From assembly GCF_011058215.1 (NCBI RefSeq), contig NZ_JAALFG010000001.1, positions 873,001 to 937,000 on the forward strand: a DNA stretch of 64,000 nt, written 5' to 3'. The notes beneath the pieces were generated by a model. That model was not told the DNA's origin and did no database searches. It saw nothing but the letters and a program-made list of their open reading frames with translations. Shown one piece after another: positions 28,904-38,283 of this stretch. Origin of the DNA: Devosia aurantiaca (lineage in GTDB: Bacteria > Pseudomonadota > Alphaproteobacteria > Rhizobiales > Devosiaceae). Numbering within the stretch: the stretch's first letter is position 1; every line of letters starts with the position of its first letter. Position numbers and translations under genes: made by a program.

Positions 28904-29395
28904 CTATTCGGCGGGGATCAGGTTGACGATGTCGCCGGCCTGGTTGGCATTGACCGCCTCAGTGGTGCTGAGACCCAGTCGCTCGCGGATCGAGCGCTTC
29001 TTGCTGGCAAGGTCGGCAATGGTATGCCGGCTCAGCACTTCGAAAAAGGCGCCAAGTGCTTCGCGCAGGGCGCCGTTGAGGTCGCATTCGCCGATCAGCG
29101 GACAATCGGCGCCTTCCTCGAAACACTCCGCCAGGGCGAAATTTTCTTCGGTGAGCCGGATGGTATCGAGCAGCGTGATCTGGTCCGCGGGTTTGCCGAG
29201 CTTAATGCCGCCATGACGGCCGCGCACAGTCTGCAGAAGACCGGTTTCGACCAGCGGCTTGATCAGCTTGAAGAGGAATAGCTCGGAAATGCCATAGGCA
29301 CGCGCGATCTCGGCGACACGGCTCAGGCCCGGCTCGTTGACCGCGCAATAAACCAGGGTGCGAATGGCGTAGTTGGATTGGCGGGTCAGTCGCAA
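28904..29395 (-). CDS. rirA: Rrf2 family iron-responsive regulator RirA
   Basis: A 163-residue Fe-S-sensing repressor. The winged helix begins MRLTRQSNYAIRTLVYCAVN and contains SRVAEIARAYGISELFLFKL, matching RirA of rhizobia rather than IscR or NsrR. Three cysteines with RirA spacing (ECFEEGADCPLIGEC, about residues 90-104) would hold the cluster. In rhizobia RirA represses iron uptake genes when iron is sufficient. It has its own terminator. The C-terminal extension ending AGDIVNLIPAE is longer than I expect for the family. Confidence 0.85.
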   Translation of the reverse strand: MRLTRQSNYAIRTLVYCAVNEPGLSRVAEIARAYGISELFLFKLIKPLVETGLLQTVRGRHGGIKLGKPADQITLLDTIRLTEENFALAECFEEGADCPLIGECDLNGALREALGAFFEVLSRHTIADLASKKRSIRERLGLSTTEAVNANQAGDIVNLIPAE

Positions 29396-29571
29396 GAGCG
29401 GGATTTCCTTATGCGCGGAACAGCGGATGGCAAGCTCCGCGTCACCTCATATGATGGCCGCAACTTATAACCATTCTAAAATAAGTCAACAATCATGAAG
29501 CCTGCGATCAGGTTTTCTCGCACTGGACAGCTATTTAGTTTCGGATTACGAACTTAAGAGGAGGTGGTGCC
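29396..29571. promoter_or_regulatory. Divergent promoter region of rirA and ihfA
   Basis: Holds an unusually AT-rich stretch (about 29462-29500) including CATTCTAAAATAAG. On the minus strand this reads TTGACTTATTTTAGAATGG, similar to Rrf2/Irr-type boxes without being an exact match. Likely the rirA promoter and autoregulatory site. A strong ribosome site GAGGAGGTGG precedes ihfA. Confidence 0.4.
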
Positions 29572-29886
29572 TTGGACAAGACTGTTACCCGCGCCGCGCT
29601 TGGCGAACAGGCCGCTGCAAAAGCTGGCATCCCGCGCGCCGATGCTGCTGAAATTTGCCAACGCATGTTCGACCTCGTCGGCGAAGCGCTGATGGAAGGT
29701 GAAAGCGTCAAGCTGACCGGTTTTGGATCGTTGCAGGTGCGTTCGCGCGCCGAACGCGTCGGCCGCAATCCCCGCACCGGGGAAGAACACCGCATCACGC
29801 CGCATCGCACCGTCGTGCTGATCCCCAGCGCCAAGCTGCGCAAGGGTCTCGAAGCGCTAGCGACGCCGGACAAAACTCAGAAATAA
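29572..29886 (+). CDS. ihfA: Integration host factor alpha-like (HU family) DNA-binding protein
   Basis: A 104-residue nucleoid protein. KTVTRAALGEQAAAKAG at the start, GESVKLTGFGSLQVRSRAER and VGRNPRTGEEHRITP (the DNA-intercalating arm) match IHF alpha subunits. TTG 29572 is chosen because GAGGAGGTGG lies just upstream and the N-terminus is then family-like. It bends DNA, normally with a beta partner not in this window. It overlaps the convergent ROK gene by ten bases. It differs noticeably from typical rhizobial IhfA, so it could be a second divergent copy. Confidence 0.7.
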   Translation: MDKTVTRAALGEQAAAKAGIPRADAAEICQRMFDLVGEALMEGESVKLTGFGSLQVRSRAERVGRNPRTGEEHRITPHRTVVLIPSAKLRKGLEALATPDKTQK

Positions 29887-31028
29887 CGCCGGAACATCGG
29901 CAGCTCTGCTGCGCCGATCGCCGGTGCGAGCCGGCCGTACTTTCCGCAAACGACGCGCGGCGGGCCGAAGTCCCGCGACGGCAATGCGGTCAATTCCCCG
30001 GTAAAGCGCGCGGCGAGGCGCTCGGTGATCTCGGGCTCCAAAACCGTATCGATCACGATCATCGGCGACTCGACCACTGTCATGGTGTTGTAGGCGACGC
30101 GGGCGAGGGCCCTGGCGCTGTCCTCGATCCAGGATGTGACCAGATCCGCATCTGACGTTTGCTGGTTCTGTGCGCGCTTGGCTTCTAGCGCTGAAACCGA
30201 TGCAATGTGATGCGCCTGGCGTGGCCCGTCGCTCCCAAATTGCACCAGCATGGAGCCAAGGTTGGCGCCATGCCGGCTCGCGCCCTCCCAGAGGGCGCCA
30301 TCGCCGATCACGCCGGCAGCCACGTAATGGGACACCAGAAAATAGATGATATTGGCAGGCCGCGGGCGCTGCAGCGCGATGAGTTCGGCCCAGCACCCCG
30401 AATTGCCGTCGTTGAGAAGCGTGACTTCCAGCCCCGTCGCCTCCTGCAGCAAGGCGACCGGGTCAAGCTCGCGCCAGAGCGCAGCCTGCTCCGGAGGGGC
30501 ATCGAGCACATCGAGATTGTCGGCCAGTCGCCCAGGCATGGCGAGGCCGATATCGAGCAGCCGCTCCTGCTCCGGAGGCGACAAAAGGGTCTTGAAGTCG
30601 GCGACGATGGCGGCGATCGCCTCGAAGATCGTCCCGGCATCCGGGTATGGGTAGTCGATGCGGTGGTGACCTATGACTTGGGCATGCATGCCGATCAGAA
30701 CGGCATCCAGATGCGTCCAGCCGATCTCGATGCCGATGCCGAAGGCGCCTCGCGCCTTGAGCAGGATCGGAGTCGCCGGCTGCCCACGCCGCCCGCGCAG
30801 CACTTCGCCGCGCTCGATAAGGCCTGACTGCTCAAGATCGATGAGGATGGCCGACACAGTCTGCGGCGCAAGACCGGACAGTCGCGCAATTTCGGCATTG
30901 GACACACCGGCATTGAAGCCGACGACCGTCAATACAGCCTTTTCATTGGCACGCCGCAGGCCCTGGTGCCGGAGGCCGCGACCGCCAGTATCGAAAATAT
31001 CGCGTGTCGGCTCTTCGGTTGCGGTCAT
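29877..31028 (-). CDS. ROK family transcriptional regulator
   Basis: A 383-residue protein. An N-terminal MarR-like winged helix (ANEKAVLTVVGFNAGVSNAE, SGLAPQTVSAILIDLEQSGL) is followed by a ROK domain (GIGIEIGWTHLDAVLIGMHA, LLNDGNSGCWAELIAL, FLVSHYVAAGVIGDGALWEG). The usual cysteine zinc motif of ROK proteins (CxCGxxGC) is missing; the corresponding stretch reads LVQFGSDGPRQAHH. Such regulators respond to sugars or phosphosugars. It is monocistronic, so its targets are unknown. Confidence 0.85.
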   Translation of the reverse strand: MTATEEPTRDIFDTGGRGLRHQGLRRANEKAVLTVVGFNAGVSNAEIARLSGLAPQTVSAILIDLEQSGLIERGEVLRGRRGQPATPILLKARGAFGIGIEIGWTHLDAVLIGMHAQVIGHHRIDYPYPDAGTIFEAIAAIVADFKTLLSPPEQERLLDIGLAMPGRLADNLDVLDAPPEQAALWRELDPVALLQEATGLEVTLLNDGNSGCWAELIALQRPRPANIIYFLVSHYVAAGVIGDGALWEGASRHGANLGSMLVQFGSDGPRQAHHIASVSALEAKRAQNQQTSDADLVTSWIEDSARALARVAYNTMTVVESPMIVIDTVLEPEITERLAARFTGELTALPSRDFGPPRVVCGKYGRLAPAIGAAELPMFRRYF

Positions 31029-31185
31029 TGCGCCGCAACCGTGCTGCGTTTCCGTGCTGCCGATGTGCCTGGGGCAGATGTGTACACGGGACTGGCTTTT
31101 CTGATTCGGTCGGAAGGGAGCGCCATCTTGGCAAGACTCGCAAGTCTCGCCAAGTGCACGCGTCAGGCTCCCGTAAGCTCGCGGC

Positions 31186-32125
31186 CTATTTCCCCGCTTC
31201 CGTCAGCACGCGGTTGGCCTCTTCGCTAAGCTCAAGGCGAACGCCACGCCCGAGACTCTTGACCTGATCGACCGACGTTGCCGAAGCGATCGGCGCGCTG
31301 ACGCCGGGCTGCGCCACGAGCCAGGCGAGGGCGACTTCCGCCGGTGTCGCGTCGAGTTCGCCAGCAACCTGATCGAGCGCGGCAAGGATTTTGTGGCCCT
31401 TGTCATCGAGATACTGCTTGGGCGCCGCTGCCACGTGGCGACTGGCCGAAGTCCGCTTCGCTGCGGTATTTTCCGGTAAGGAAGCCCGAGGCGAGGCTAT
31501 AGTAAACGATGGAGCCGACCTCGTTGGTGACGAGGTAATCGCGCAGGGCGTCGAATTCGGCACGATCGTAAAGATTGTAGCGCGGCTGGGTGACCTCGTA
31601 GCGCTGCAGCGACTTGATGACCGCGGTTTGCTGCGCTTCTTCGAGCATTGGGGTGGTGAAGTTGGAGGCGCCGATGGTGCGCACCTTGCCTGCGCGCATC
31701 AGTACGTCATAGGCCTCGAGCGTTTCCTCGTGGCTGGTTTCGGCATCCGGCCAGTGGCTGAAATAAAGATCGATATAGTCGGTCTGGAGGCGCTTGAGCG
31801 AGGCTTCGATGCTTTCCTTGATGGCATCGGCCTTGAGTCCGCCCGGCGTCTTGGCAGAGTTGACCTTGGTGAAGATGTGCACATCGGAGCGATTGCCACG
31901 CTCCTTGAGCCACTTGCCGATGATCGTCTCACTCATGCCCGGCGGATTGCCCGGCACCCAGTTGGGATAGCCCTCGGCCGTATCGATGGCGGTAAAACCT
32001 TCGGCGACATAGGCGTCGAGGATGTCGAAGCCCTTCTTTTCGTCGACGGTCCAGCCGAAGACGTTGCCGCCCAGAACAAGCGGTTCGATGACGAGTTCAC
32101 TGCGTCCCAGCGGGCGACGGTTCAT
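31186..32125 (-). CDS. Aldo/keto reductase (frameshift near 31421)
   Basis: About 313 residues when repaired. NADPH-dependent TIM-barrel reductase starting MNRRPLGRSELVIEPLVLGG. It shows FTAIDTAEGYPNWVPG (catalytic Asp and Tyr), IFTKVNS (catalytic Lys), DLYFSHWPD (His), RTIGASNFTTPML and QPRYNLYDRAEF. After GQSPRGSGA the frame breaks. Removing one C from a CCC run restores KQYLDDKGHKILAALDQVAG and the C-terminal WLVAQPGVSAPIASATSVDQ. The span has one extra base, in agreement. Substrate unknown. Its start overlaps the end of the secreted protein gene upstream. Confidence 0.87.
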
Positions 32126-32648
32126 GGCGTTTCTCCATTTCGTTGTCCGGATCAACGTCTGGCGCGATGTTTTGTTCGCTCGGTGGCACGCGCGGCGCAC
32201 ACCAATAGAGTGCCTCGGCGATGGACTGGAAAGAGCCGCCAAGATCGATATAGCGAAATGGCGCGTGCGGGTCGTCCGCATGTTGGAAGTAGATAAAGGT
32301 GCCGTGACGGATGCGATCGAGCAGCATGCCGTCCGGATCGGCGAGGCGTGCGCCATAGGGAGAGGGATCGTCGGTGGTCTCAAAGATCCGGTTTTCCCGG
32401 TCCATGGTCATGGTCCAGCGACCGGCATCACCGCCCAGGCGCGTCGTATAGACATGGACGCCCACCGAATAGTCGTCCTCGCAGCGCACGGCGAGGCAGG
32501 CATAATCGCTGTCGGTGGCATCGCGGTCACAGCCAAGGCTCGCGCGATCTCCTTCGCCGGATAGAGGCGAGATGTGCCAACCCGGCTCAATGGCGAGTGC
32601 CGGACTGGTCAAAAGGGCGAGGACAATGATGGGGAGCGGACGGTTCAT
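32097..32648 (-). CDS. Hypothetical secreted protein
   Basis: A 183-residue protein with a clear signal peptide (MNRPLPIIVLALLTSPALA before IEPGWHISPL). Four cysteines (LGCDRD, YACLAVRCED, YWCAPR) could form disulphides in the periplasm. The body is rich in short beta-like stretches (YSVGVHVYTTRLGG, RWTMTMDRENRIFE). No family recognised. ATG 32648 is chosen for the signal peptide. It overlaps the aldo/keto reductase start by 29 bases and may be cotranscribed. Confidence 0.65.
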   Translation of the reverse strand: MNRPLPIIVLALLTSPALAIEPGWHISPLSGEGDRASLGCDRDATDSDYACLAVRCEDDYSVGVHVYTTRLGGDAGRWTMTMDRENRIFETTDDPSPYGARLADPDGMLLDRIRHGTFIYFQHADDPHAPFRYIDLGGSFQSIAEALYWCAPRVPPSEQNIAPDVDPDNEMEKRHEPSPAGTQ

Positions 32649-32680
32649 TTCCCTATGGTGACCGCCGCGCGCATTCGCCG

Positions 32681-33406
32681 TCAATCCACCAGGAAATAGG
32701 TGATGGTCGAGACCACGCGCACCTTCTTGTCGATCTGCTTTTCCGGCCGATCATTGGGAATCTCGACGGCAGGCAGCACTTCGAACACGCCCTGATTGGC
32801 GGTCTGGATGTCGCCCACGGCAGCGCCGGATTCACTGGCGAATTGTTCGGCTGTTTCCTTGGCGCGCTGCGTCGCTTCGGTCAGCATTTCGCTCTTGAGA
32901 TCGTTGATGCCGGTAAAGACGAAGCTGGCGCCGGCGCTATAGGCGTCCGAGGAGAACACCACGCCCTGCCGCAACAGATCGGCGACCGAGCGGCTGGCTT
33001 CTGCCAGATCGGTGACGCGATCGGTGGTGACCAGCATGTCTTCGGTCAGGACAAACCGGTATTCGTCCGGCGTCGAGCCCGCATTGTAGCCAGCGGCGCG
33101 ATCTTCCACCAAGACGTTTTGGACCTGGATTTCCTCATCGGTAAAGTTGCGTTCCGTGAGGAAGCTGCGAACCGAGCTTTCCGAACGTTCGAGCGCGGAC
33201 CGCGCGGCTTCAAGCGTTGCGCCTGTGGCGACGAAGCGGATCGGCCAGAAGCCGAGATCGGCCTGAACCGATCGCTCGGAGAGACCCTTGACGGTGACGG
33301 TCCGCAGCGGCTGGCGCGACTCCACCAGCGACGTGCCGACGAACCAACCGGCCAGGGCAATGCCCACGGCAACACAAAGCGCTGCAACAACGCCGACGAA
33401 TTTCAT
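32681..33406 (-). CDS. SIMPL domain-containing protein (DUF541)
   Basis: A 241-residue envelope protein. The N-terminal membrane anchor or signal is VGVVAALCVAVGIALAGWFV. The SIMPL domain follows, with TVTVKGLSERSVQADLGFWP, RFVATGATLEAARSALERSE and a C-terminal KKVRVVSTITYFLVD. Homologues are periplasmic or outer-membrane proteins of uncertain function, some linked to oxidative stress. ATG 33406 chosen because the anchor starts there; the longer frame crosses the divergent promoter region. Confidence 0.82.
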   Translation of the reverse strand: MKFVGVVAALCVAVGIALAGWFVGTSLVESRQPLRTVTVKGLSERSVQADLGFWPIRFVATGATLEAARSALERSESSVRSFLTERNFTDEEIQVQNVLVEDRAAGYNAGSTPDEYRFVLTEDMLVTTDRVTDLAEASRSVADLLRQGVVFSSDAYSAGASFVFTGINDLKSEMLTEATQRAKETAEQFASESGAAVGDIQTANQGVFEVLPAVEIPNDRPEKQIDKKVRVVSTITYFLVD

Positions 33407-33483
33407 GATAATCCCCCAATGAGCCCCAAGGGCACTCCGCGCCGTGATTAGGGCGCAACCATGGCATAGGAGCATGCGGCTGA

Positions 33484-34518
33484 ATGGCGAATGAACAGCG
33501 ACGTTTCGGGCTCGGCGTGGTCGGCGCCGGCATGGCCGCCAAGCCCCATGCGCTCGCATTGAACGCACTGCGGGACAGAATCGACGTGCGCGGCGTCTGG
33601 CGGCGCGACCGCGCGGCGCTCGATGCGTTTTGTGCCCAATACGATTTTTCCGTCGCCCAGAGCTATGAGGCCTTGCTCGCCGACCCGGACATCGACGCCG
33701 TGCTGATCCTGACGCCGCCCAATGCACGCGAAGAACTGGTGGCGGCGGCGGCTGCTGCCGGCAAGCATGTGCTGATGGAAAAGCCGGTGGAGCGCACCAC
33801 GGGCGCGGCCCTCCGCATCGTCGAGACCTGCGAACGCGCTGATGTAACGCTGGGCATCATCTTCCAGCATCGGTTTCGCGCGGCATCCATGGCCTTGGCG
33901 GAGAAGGTGAGAGGCGGCGCATTCGGCCCGCTGCGTGCCGTCCATTTGGTCTTGCCCTGGTGGCGTCCGCAAGCGGGCTATTACGACAAGCCCGGCCGCG
34001 GCACCCTCGCGCAGGATGGCGGCGGAGTGCTGATCACCCAGGCCATCCACGCGCTGGACCTGATGCTGAGCCTCACCGGACCGGTCAAAGCAGTCACCGC
34101 GCTCGCTGCAACCACGGGCCTGCACCAGATGGAAACGGAAGATCTTGTCGCCGGCGGCCTGGAATTCGCCAATGGCGCGGTGGGCGGGCTAATCGCAACG
34201 ACCGCCAATTTCCCGGGTGGCGCAGAATCGCTGACGCTGAACTTTGCCGGGGCCAGCGCCGTACTAACGGGCGGCACGCTGACGGTGCATTGGCACGATG
34301 GGCGCGTCGAGACCGAAGGCGAGCAAAGCGCTTCCGGTGGCGGCGCCGACCCGATGGCATTCCCGTTCGACTGGCACATGGCCCAGATTGCCGAGTTCGC
34401 CGACGCGGTGACGTTTGAGCGTCAGCCGGTGTCTACCGGAAGGACAGCGCTCGAGGTGCACCGGCTGATCGATGCGCTGATCTGGTCCGGCCGCGAGGGT
34501 CGGCGGGTCGACGTCTAG
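33484..34518 (+). CDS. Gfo/Idh/MocA family oxidoreductase
   Basis: A 344-residue NAD(P)-dependent oxidoreductase. Rossmann motif GLGVVGAGMAAKPHALALNA, followed by VLILTPPNAREELVAAAAAA, the HVLMEKPVERTTGAALRIVE motif with the EKP triad, and QHRFRAASMALAEKVRGG. A C-terminal GRTALEVHRLIDALIWSGRE closes the fold. It converges with the dppF gene and overlaps it by four bases. Substrate is not evident, and no sugar genes flank it directly. Confidence 0.87.
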   Translation: MANEQRRFGLGVVGAGMAAKPHALALNALRDRIDVRGVWRRDRAALDAFCAQYDFSVAQSYEALLADPDIDAVLILTPPNAREELVAAAAAAGKHVLMEKPVERTTGAALRIVETCERADVTLGIIFQHRFRAASMALAEKVRGGAFGPLRAVHLVLPWWRPQAGYYDKPGRGTLAQDGGGVLITQAIHALDLMLSLTGPVKAVTALAATTGLHQMETEDLVAGGLEFANGAVGGLIATTANFPGGAESLTLNFAGASAVLTGGTLTVHWHDGRVETEGEQSASGGGADPMAFPFDWHMAQIAEFADAVTFERQPVSTGRTALEVHRLIDALIWSGREGRRVDV

Positions 34519-35348
34519 CCCGCCGCCAGTTCCCGTTTGCGGGCGATGCGGGCGCGGATGTGCTCGACATCGGCCTGCGGCGTCGCAGCGAAAAGGGTGC
34601 GGGTATATTCGTGCTCGGGTGCCGCGAACACGGCCTCGCGGCTGCGATGCTCGACCACGTCGCCAAAATACATGACCATGACCTCATCGGCGATGTAGCG
34701 CACCACGGAAAGATCGTGGCTGATGAAGACATAGGTGAGGCCGAACTCATCCTGCAGGTCCTTGAGGAGGTTGAGGATCTGCGCCTGCACCGAAAGGTCG
34801 AGGGCGGAAACCGGCTCGTCCAGCACGAGGAAGCTTGGATTGAGCATCAATGCACGCGCAATGGCGATGCGCTGGCGTTGCCCGCCCGAGAACATGTGCG
34901 GGTAGCGATTGAAATGCTCGGGCTGGAGGCCGACCTTGGTCAACATGGCCATGGCCTTATCGCGCCGGTCGGCAGCGGAAAGGTCGGTGTTGAGAGCCAA
35001 GGGCTCGGCCAGGACGTCACCGATCTTCTGGCGCGGATTGAGCGAGCCATAAGGGTTCTGGAAAACAATCTGCACCTTTTGGCGCAGTTCCTTGGTGACG
35101 TGGGCAGCGCTGGCGGGAATGCCATCGATCAGAATTTCGCCCGCGGTCGGCTCGTCGATCAGAGTAATCATGCGCGCCAGCGTGGACTTGCCGCAACCAG
35201 ACTCCCCGACGACGGCGAGGGTCCGGCCCTTTTCGAGCGTGAAGCTCACGCCTTTGACGGCATGGACGACCTTTGCCGGGCGCAAGAAGCCACCGGAAGA
35301 AACGTAATCGCGCTTGAGGTTGCGCACTTCAAGAACGGGCGTGCTCAT
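34515..35348 (-). CDS. dppF: Dipeptide ABC transporter ATP-binding protein DppF
   Basis: A 277-residue ATPase. Walker A GESGCGKSTLARMI, Q-loop IVFQNPYGSLNPRQKIGDVL, signature [20 protein letters not shown], Walker B FLVLDEPVSALD and switch histidine FISHDLSVVRYIADE. The MYFGDVVEHRSREAVFAAPE end is typical of DppF. Last gene of the dpp operon; its start shares one base with the dppD stop. Confidence 0.9.
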   Translation of the reverse strand: MSTPVLEVRNLKRDYVSSGGFLRPAKVVHAVKGVSFTLEKGRTLAVVGESGCGKSTLARMITLIDEPTAGEILIDGIPASAAHVTKELRQKVQIVFQNPYGSLNPRQKIGDVLAEPLALNTDLSAADRRDKAMAMLTKVGLQPEHFNRYPHMFSGGQRQRIAIARALMLNPSFLVLDEPVSALDLSVQAQILNLLKDLQDEFGLTYVFISHDLSVVRYIADEVMVMYFGDVVEHRSREAVFAAPEHEYTRTLFAATPQADVEHIRARIARKRELAAG

Positions 35349-36193
35349 TAGCGAACTCCCGGCGCGGCTTCAAACAGCATGTCGGACACGGTGGGCAGAC
35401 GATCGCCCACCGCATTTTCCGGCAAGGCAGACAGGAGGGCGCGCGTGTAATTGGATTTGGGGTTTTCGAACAAGGAAAGGACGTCGGCCTCCTCCATCTT
35501 GTGACCCTTGTATTGGACGATGACGCGGTCCGCCGTTTCGGCGACCACGCCCATGTCATGGGTGATCATGATCAGCGCCATGCCGGTCTCGGCCTGGAGG
35601 CGGACCAGGAGATCGAGGATCTGCTTCTGTATGGTCACGTCGAGCGCCGTGGTCGGCTCATCGGCAATCAGTAGTTTCGGATTGCAGGAGATGGCCATGG
35701 CGATCATGACGCGCTGGCACTGGCCGCCCGACATCTGGTGCGGATAGGCGCCGAGCTTGTCGGCCGCATCGCGGATACCGACCAGTTGCAAAAGCTCGAT
35801 CGAGCGGTCGCGCGCCACCCTTCCGGTGAGGCCAAGATGCTTGCCCAGCACTTCGCTGAGCTGGAAGCCGACGGTAAAGCACGGGTTGAGGCTCGCCACC
35901 GGCTCCTGGAAGATCATGGCGATATCCTTGCCGATGATCTTGCGCTTTTCGGCAGCCGACATGCCGAGGAGGTCACGGCCTTCAAAGGTCATGCGATCGG
36001 CGGTGACAGTAGCGGTCGAGGGCAGGAGGCCCATCGTCGCGAGCATGGCCACGGACTTGCCCGAGCCGCTTTCGCCAACGATGGCCAGTACTTCACGGGG
36101 ATCGACCGAAATGTCGATGCCGTCCACAGCCTTGAACAGGCCGGCCGAAGTGTCGAAGCCGACGGTGAGGTTCTTGATGTCGAGAAGGGGCAT
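35348..36193 (-). CDS. dppD: Dipeptide ABC transporter ATP-binding protein DppD
   Basis: A 281-residue ATPase. Walker [18 protein letters not shown]-loop [20 protein letters not shown], signature [20 protein letters not shown] and Walker [22 protein letters not shown] replaces the more common QRQRV. It partners with DppF to power dipeptide import. Three bases separate it from dppC. Confidence 0.9.
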   Translation of the reverse strand: MPLLDIKNLTVGFDTSAGLFKAVDGIDISVDPREVLAIVGESGSGKSVAMLATMGLLPSTATVTADRMTFEGRDLLGMSAAEKRKIIGKDIAMIFQEPVASLNPCFTVGFQLSEVLGKHLGLTGRVARDRSIELLQLVGIRDAADKLGAYPHQMSGGQCQRVMIAMAISCNPKLLIADEPTTALDVTIQKQILDLLVRLQAETGMALIMITHDMGVVAETADRVIVQYKGHKMEEADVLSLFENPKSNYTRALLSALPENAVGDRLPTVSDMLFEAAPGVR

Positions 36194-36196
36194 GGC

Positions 36197-37099
36197 TCAG
36201 CTCCGCTTCAGTTTGGGATCGAGCGCATCGCGCAGGCCGTCACCGATCAGATTGATGGCAAGAACGGTGATGAGGATGGCAAGGCCGGGGAAGGTGACGA
36301 CCCATGGTGCCTTGAGGATGAACTCGCGCGCAGTGGCGAGCATCGTGCCCCATTCGGGCGTCGGTGGCTGCGCGCCCATGCCGAGGAAGCCGAGCGCCGC
36401 AGCATCGAGAATTGCGTTGGAGAAGCTCAGCGTCGCCTGGACGATGATCGGCCCAAGGCAATTGGGGAGGATGGTGACCAGCATCAGGCGCAGGTGGCCG
36501 GCGCCGGAGAGCTTGGCCGCGGTCACATATTCCCGATTTTTCTCGGCCATCACTGCCGCTCGCACCAATCGCGCGAAATGCGGTTGGAGCACGATGGCAA
36601 TGGCAATCATGGCGTTGAAAAGCCCCGGCCCGAGGATTGCGACGAGCACAAGGGCCAGGAGCAAGGAGGGGAAGGCGAGGATGATGTCCATGATGCGCAT
36701 GATCACGACATCCACCCAGCCGCCAAAATAGCCGGCAAGCGCGCCAAGGATCACGCCGACGAAGAGCGCCCCAACCACGACGAAGAAGCCGATGAACAGC
36801 GAATAGCGGGCGCCGTGGATCAGGCGCGAAAGAATGTCGCGGCCGACCGGATCGGTGCCGAGAAAGAAGCGCGGATCGCCGTTGATGTCCCAGCTCGGCG
36901 GCTTCAGTAGCGCATCGCGATACTGGATATCGGGCGAATAGGGGGCGATCAGCGGCGCAAAGATCGCCATCAAGACCAGGATGGCAAAGACGGTAAGACC
37001 GATCAGCGCGCCGCGATTGACGGAGAAATAATACCAGAATTCACGCAGGCCCGAGATCGGTTTGGTGGTGGTGGCGACGGGTTCGACGGGGATGGTCAT
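36197..37099 (-). CDS. dppC: Dipeptide ABC transporter permease DppC
   Basis: A 300-residue membrane protein. An N-terminal helix (ALIGLTVFAILVLMAIFAPL), the FFLGTDPVGRDILSRLIHGA motif, EAA-like YVTAAKLSGAGHLRLMLVTI then LPN, and the C-terminal ILITVLAINLIGDGLRDALD are all DppC features. It lies between dppB and dppD with almost no gaps. Confidence 0.9.
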   Translation of the reverse strand: MTIPVEPVATTTKPISGLREFWYYFSVNRGALIGLTVFAILVLMAIFAPLIAPYSPDIQYRDALLKPPSWDINGDPRFFLGTDPVGRDILSRLIHGARYSLFIGFFVVVGALFVGVILGALAGYFGGWVDVVIMRIMDIILAFPSLLLALVLVAILGPGLFNAMIAIAIVLQPHFARLVRAAVMAEKNREYVTAAKLSGAGHLRLMLVTILPNCLGPIIVQATLSFSNAILDAAALGFLGMGAQPPTPEWGTMLATAREFILKAPWVVTFPGLAILITVLAINLIGDGLRDALDPKLKRS

Positions 37100-37100
37100 G

Positions 37101-38108
37101 TTACTTCACCCGAATGCGCGGATTGATCAGCGCGTAGAGCAGGTCGACGATCAGGTTCACCGCCATGACGATGAGCGCAATGATCAAGAGGCCGGACTGC
37201 ACGACGACATAGTCGCGCTTGAAAATGGAATCGATCATCCACTTGCCGATGCCCGGCCAGGTGAAGATCGTTTCGGTGAGGATGGCGCCGCCGAGCAGCA
37301 GGCCGATTTGAAGCCCGATCGTGGTGATGACCGGGATCAGCGCATTGCGCAGGGCGTGGACGTTGACGACGCGGCGCGGTGACATGCCTTTGGCCTTGGC
37401 GGTCCGCACATAGTCTTCGCCCAGGACTTCGAGCATGGCCGAGCGGGTCTGGCGGGCGATGACGGCGAGCGGGATGGTGCCGAGCACGATTGCCGGCAGG
37501 ATCAGGTGGCGCAGCGCCGAAACGAAGGCGGGCCAATTGCCGTAAAGCAGCGTGTCGATCAGCATGAAGCCGGTGATCGGGCGGAGGAAAAAGCTCAGCG
37601 CGATGCGGCCTGAAACCGGGGTCCAGCCGAGATAGCCGGAAAAGAAGATGATCAGCAGCAGGCCCCACCAGAAGATGGGCATGGAATAGCCGGTCAGCGC
37701 CACGCCCATCGCCGCCTGGTCGAACCAGGATCCGCGCTTGATGGCGGCAAAGATGCCGGCGGGAATGCCGATGATCACGGCAAAGAACAGCGCGCAGAAG
37801 GCGAGTTCGACCGTAGCTGGGAAGAGCGTCATGAATTCGGTGATGACCGGGCGCTTGGTGGCGAGCGAATTGCCGAAATTGCCCTGCAGCACCGAACCCA
37901 GATAATTGAAATACTGCTGCCAGATCGGCAGGTTGTAGCCGAACTGCTCGCGCAGCACCTCGTAGCGCTCGGGCGAGACGCCATGCTGGCCGGCCATGGC
38001 CAGGATCGGGTCGCCTGGCAGGACGCGCACGAAAGCGAAGGCGCAGATGGAGATGCCGATAATGGTCGGTATCAGGAGCGCAATCCTGCGCAAAACGAAG
38101 TTCAGCAT
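37101..38108 (-). CDS. dppB: Dipeptide ABC transporter permease DppB
   Basis: A 335-residue membrane protein. It begins MLNFVLRRIALLIPTIIGIS and has RVLPGDPILAMAGQHGVSPE, YSMPIFWWGLLLIIFFSGYL, EAA-like EDYVRTAKAKGMSPRRVVNV and the end DLLYALINPRIRVK. It heterodimerises with DppC. A terminator-like hairpin separates it from dppA. Confidence 0.92.
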   Translation of the reverse strand: MLNFVLRRIALLIPTIIGISICAFAFVRVLPGDPILAMAGQHGVSPERYEVLREQFGYNLPIWQQYFNYLGSVLQGNFGNSLATKRPVITEFMTLFPATVELAFCALFFAVIIGIPAGIFAAIKRGSWFDQAAMGVALTGYSMPIFWWGLLLIIFFSGYLGWTPVSGRIALSFFLRPITGFMLIDTLLYGNWPAFVSALRHLILPAIVLGTIPLAVIARQTRSAMLEVLGEDYVRTAKAKGMSPRRVVNVHALRNALIPVITTIGLQIGLLLGGAILTETIFTWPGIGKWMIDSIFKRDYVVVQSGLLIIALIVMAVNLIVDLLYALINPRIRVK

Positions 38109-38230
38109 GTGCCGGGTCTTTCACCCATGGATGCCGCGCCGCGTGAGGCGGTTCGACATGCCGTTTCCTGTTGCGGCCCCTTGTTCCGGACGCTTGTGCG
38201 CCATGCGGTAGAGGCTCGTTCTATAAAAGG

Positions 38231-38265
38231 GGAGCCCCGTTCCTTGCGGATCGGGGCTCCTGAGC
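38231..38265 (-). terminator. Stem-loop between dppA and dppB
   Basis: GGAGCCCCG (38231-38239) and CGGGGCTCC (38252-38260) form a perfect nine-base stem. On the minus strand it is followed by CCTTTTATAG. It lies about 20 bases after the dppA stop, so most transcripts may end here, leaving dppA expressed above dppBCDF. Confidence 0.7.
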
Positions 38266-38283
38266 GTTGGTTTTAGACCAGGA

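Noticed and set aside
35738..36910. Plus-strand 390-codon open frame
   Set aside because: Antisense to dppD and dppC; rich in His, Asp and Glu as expected from reversed codons.
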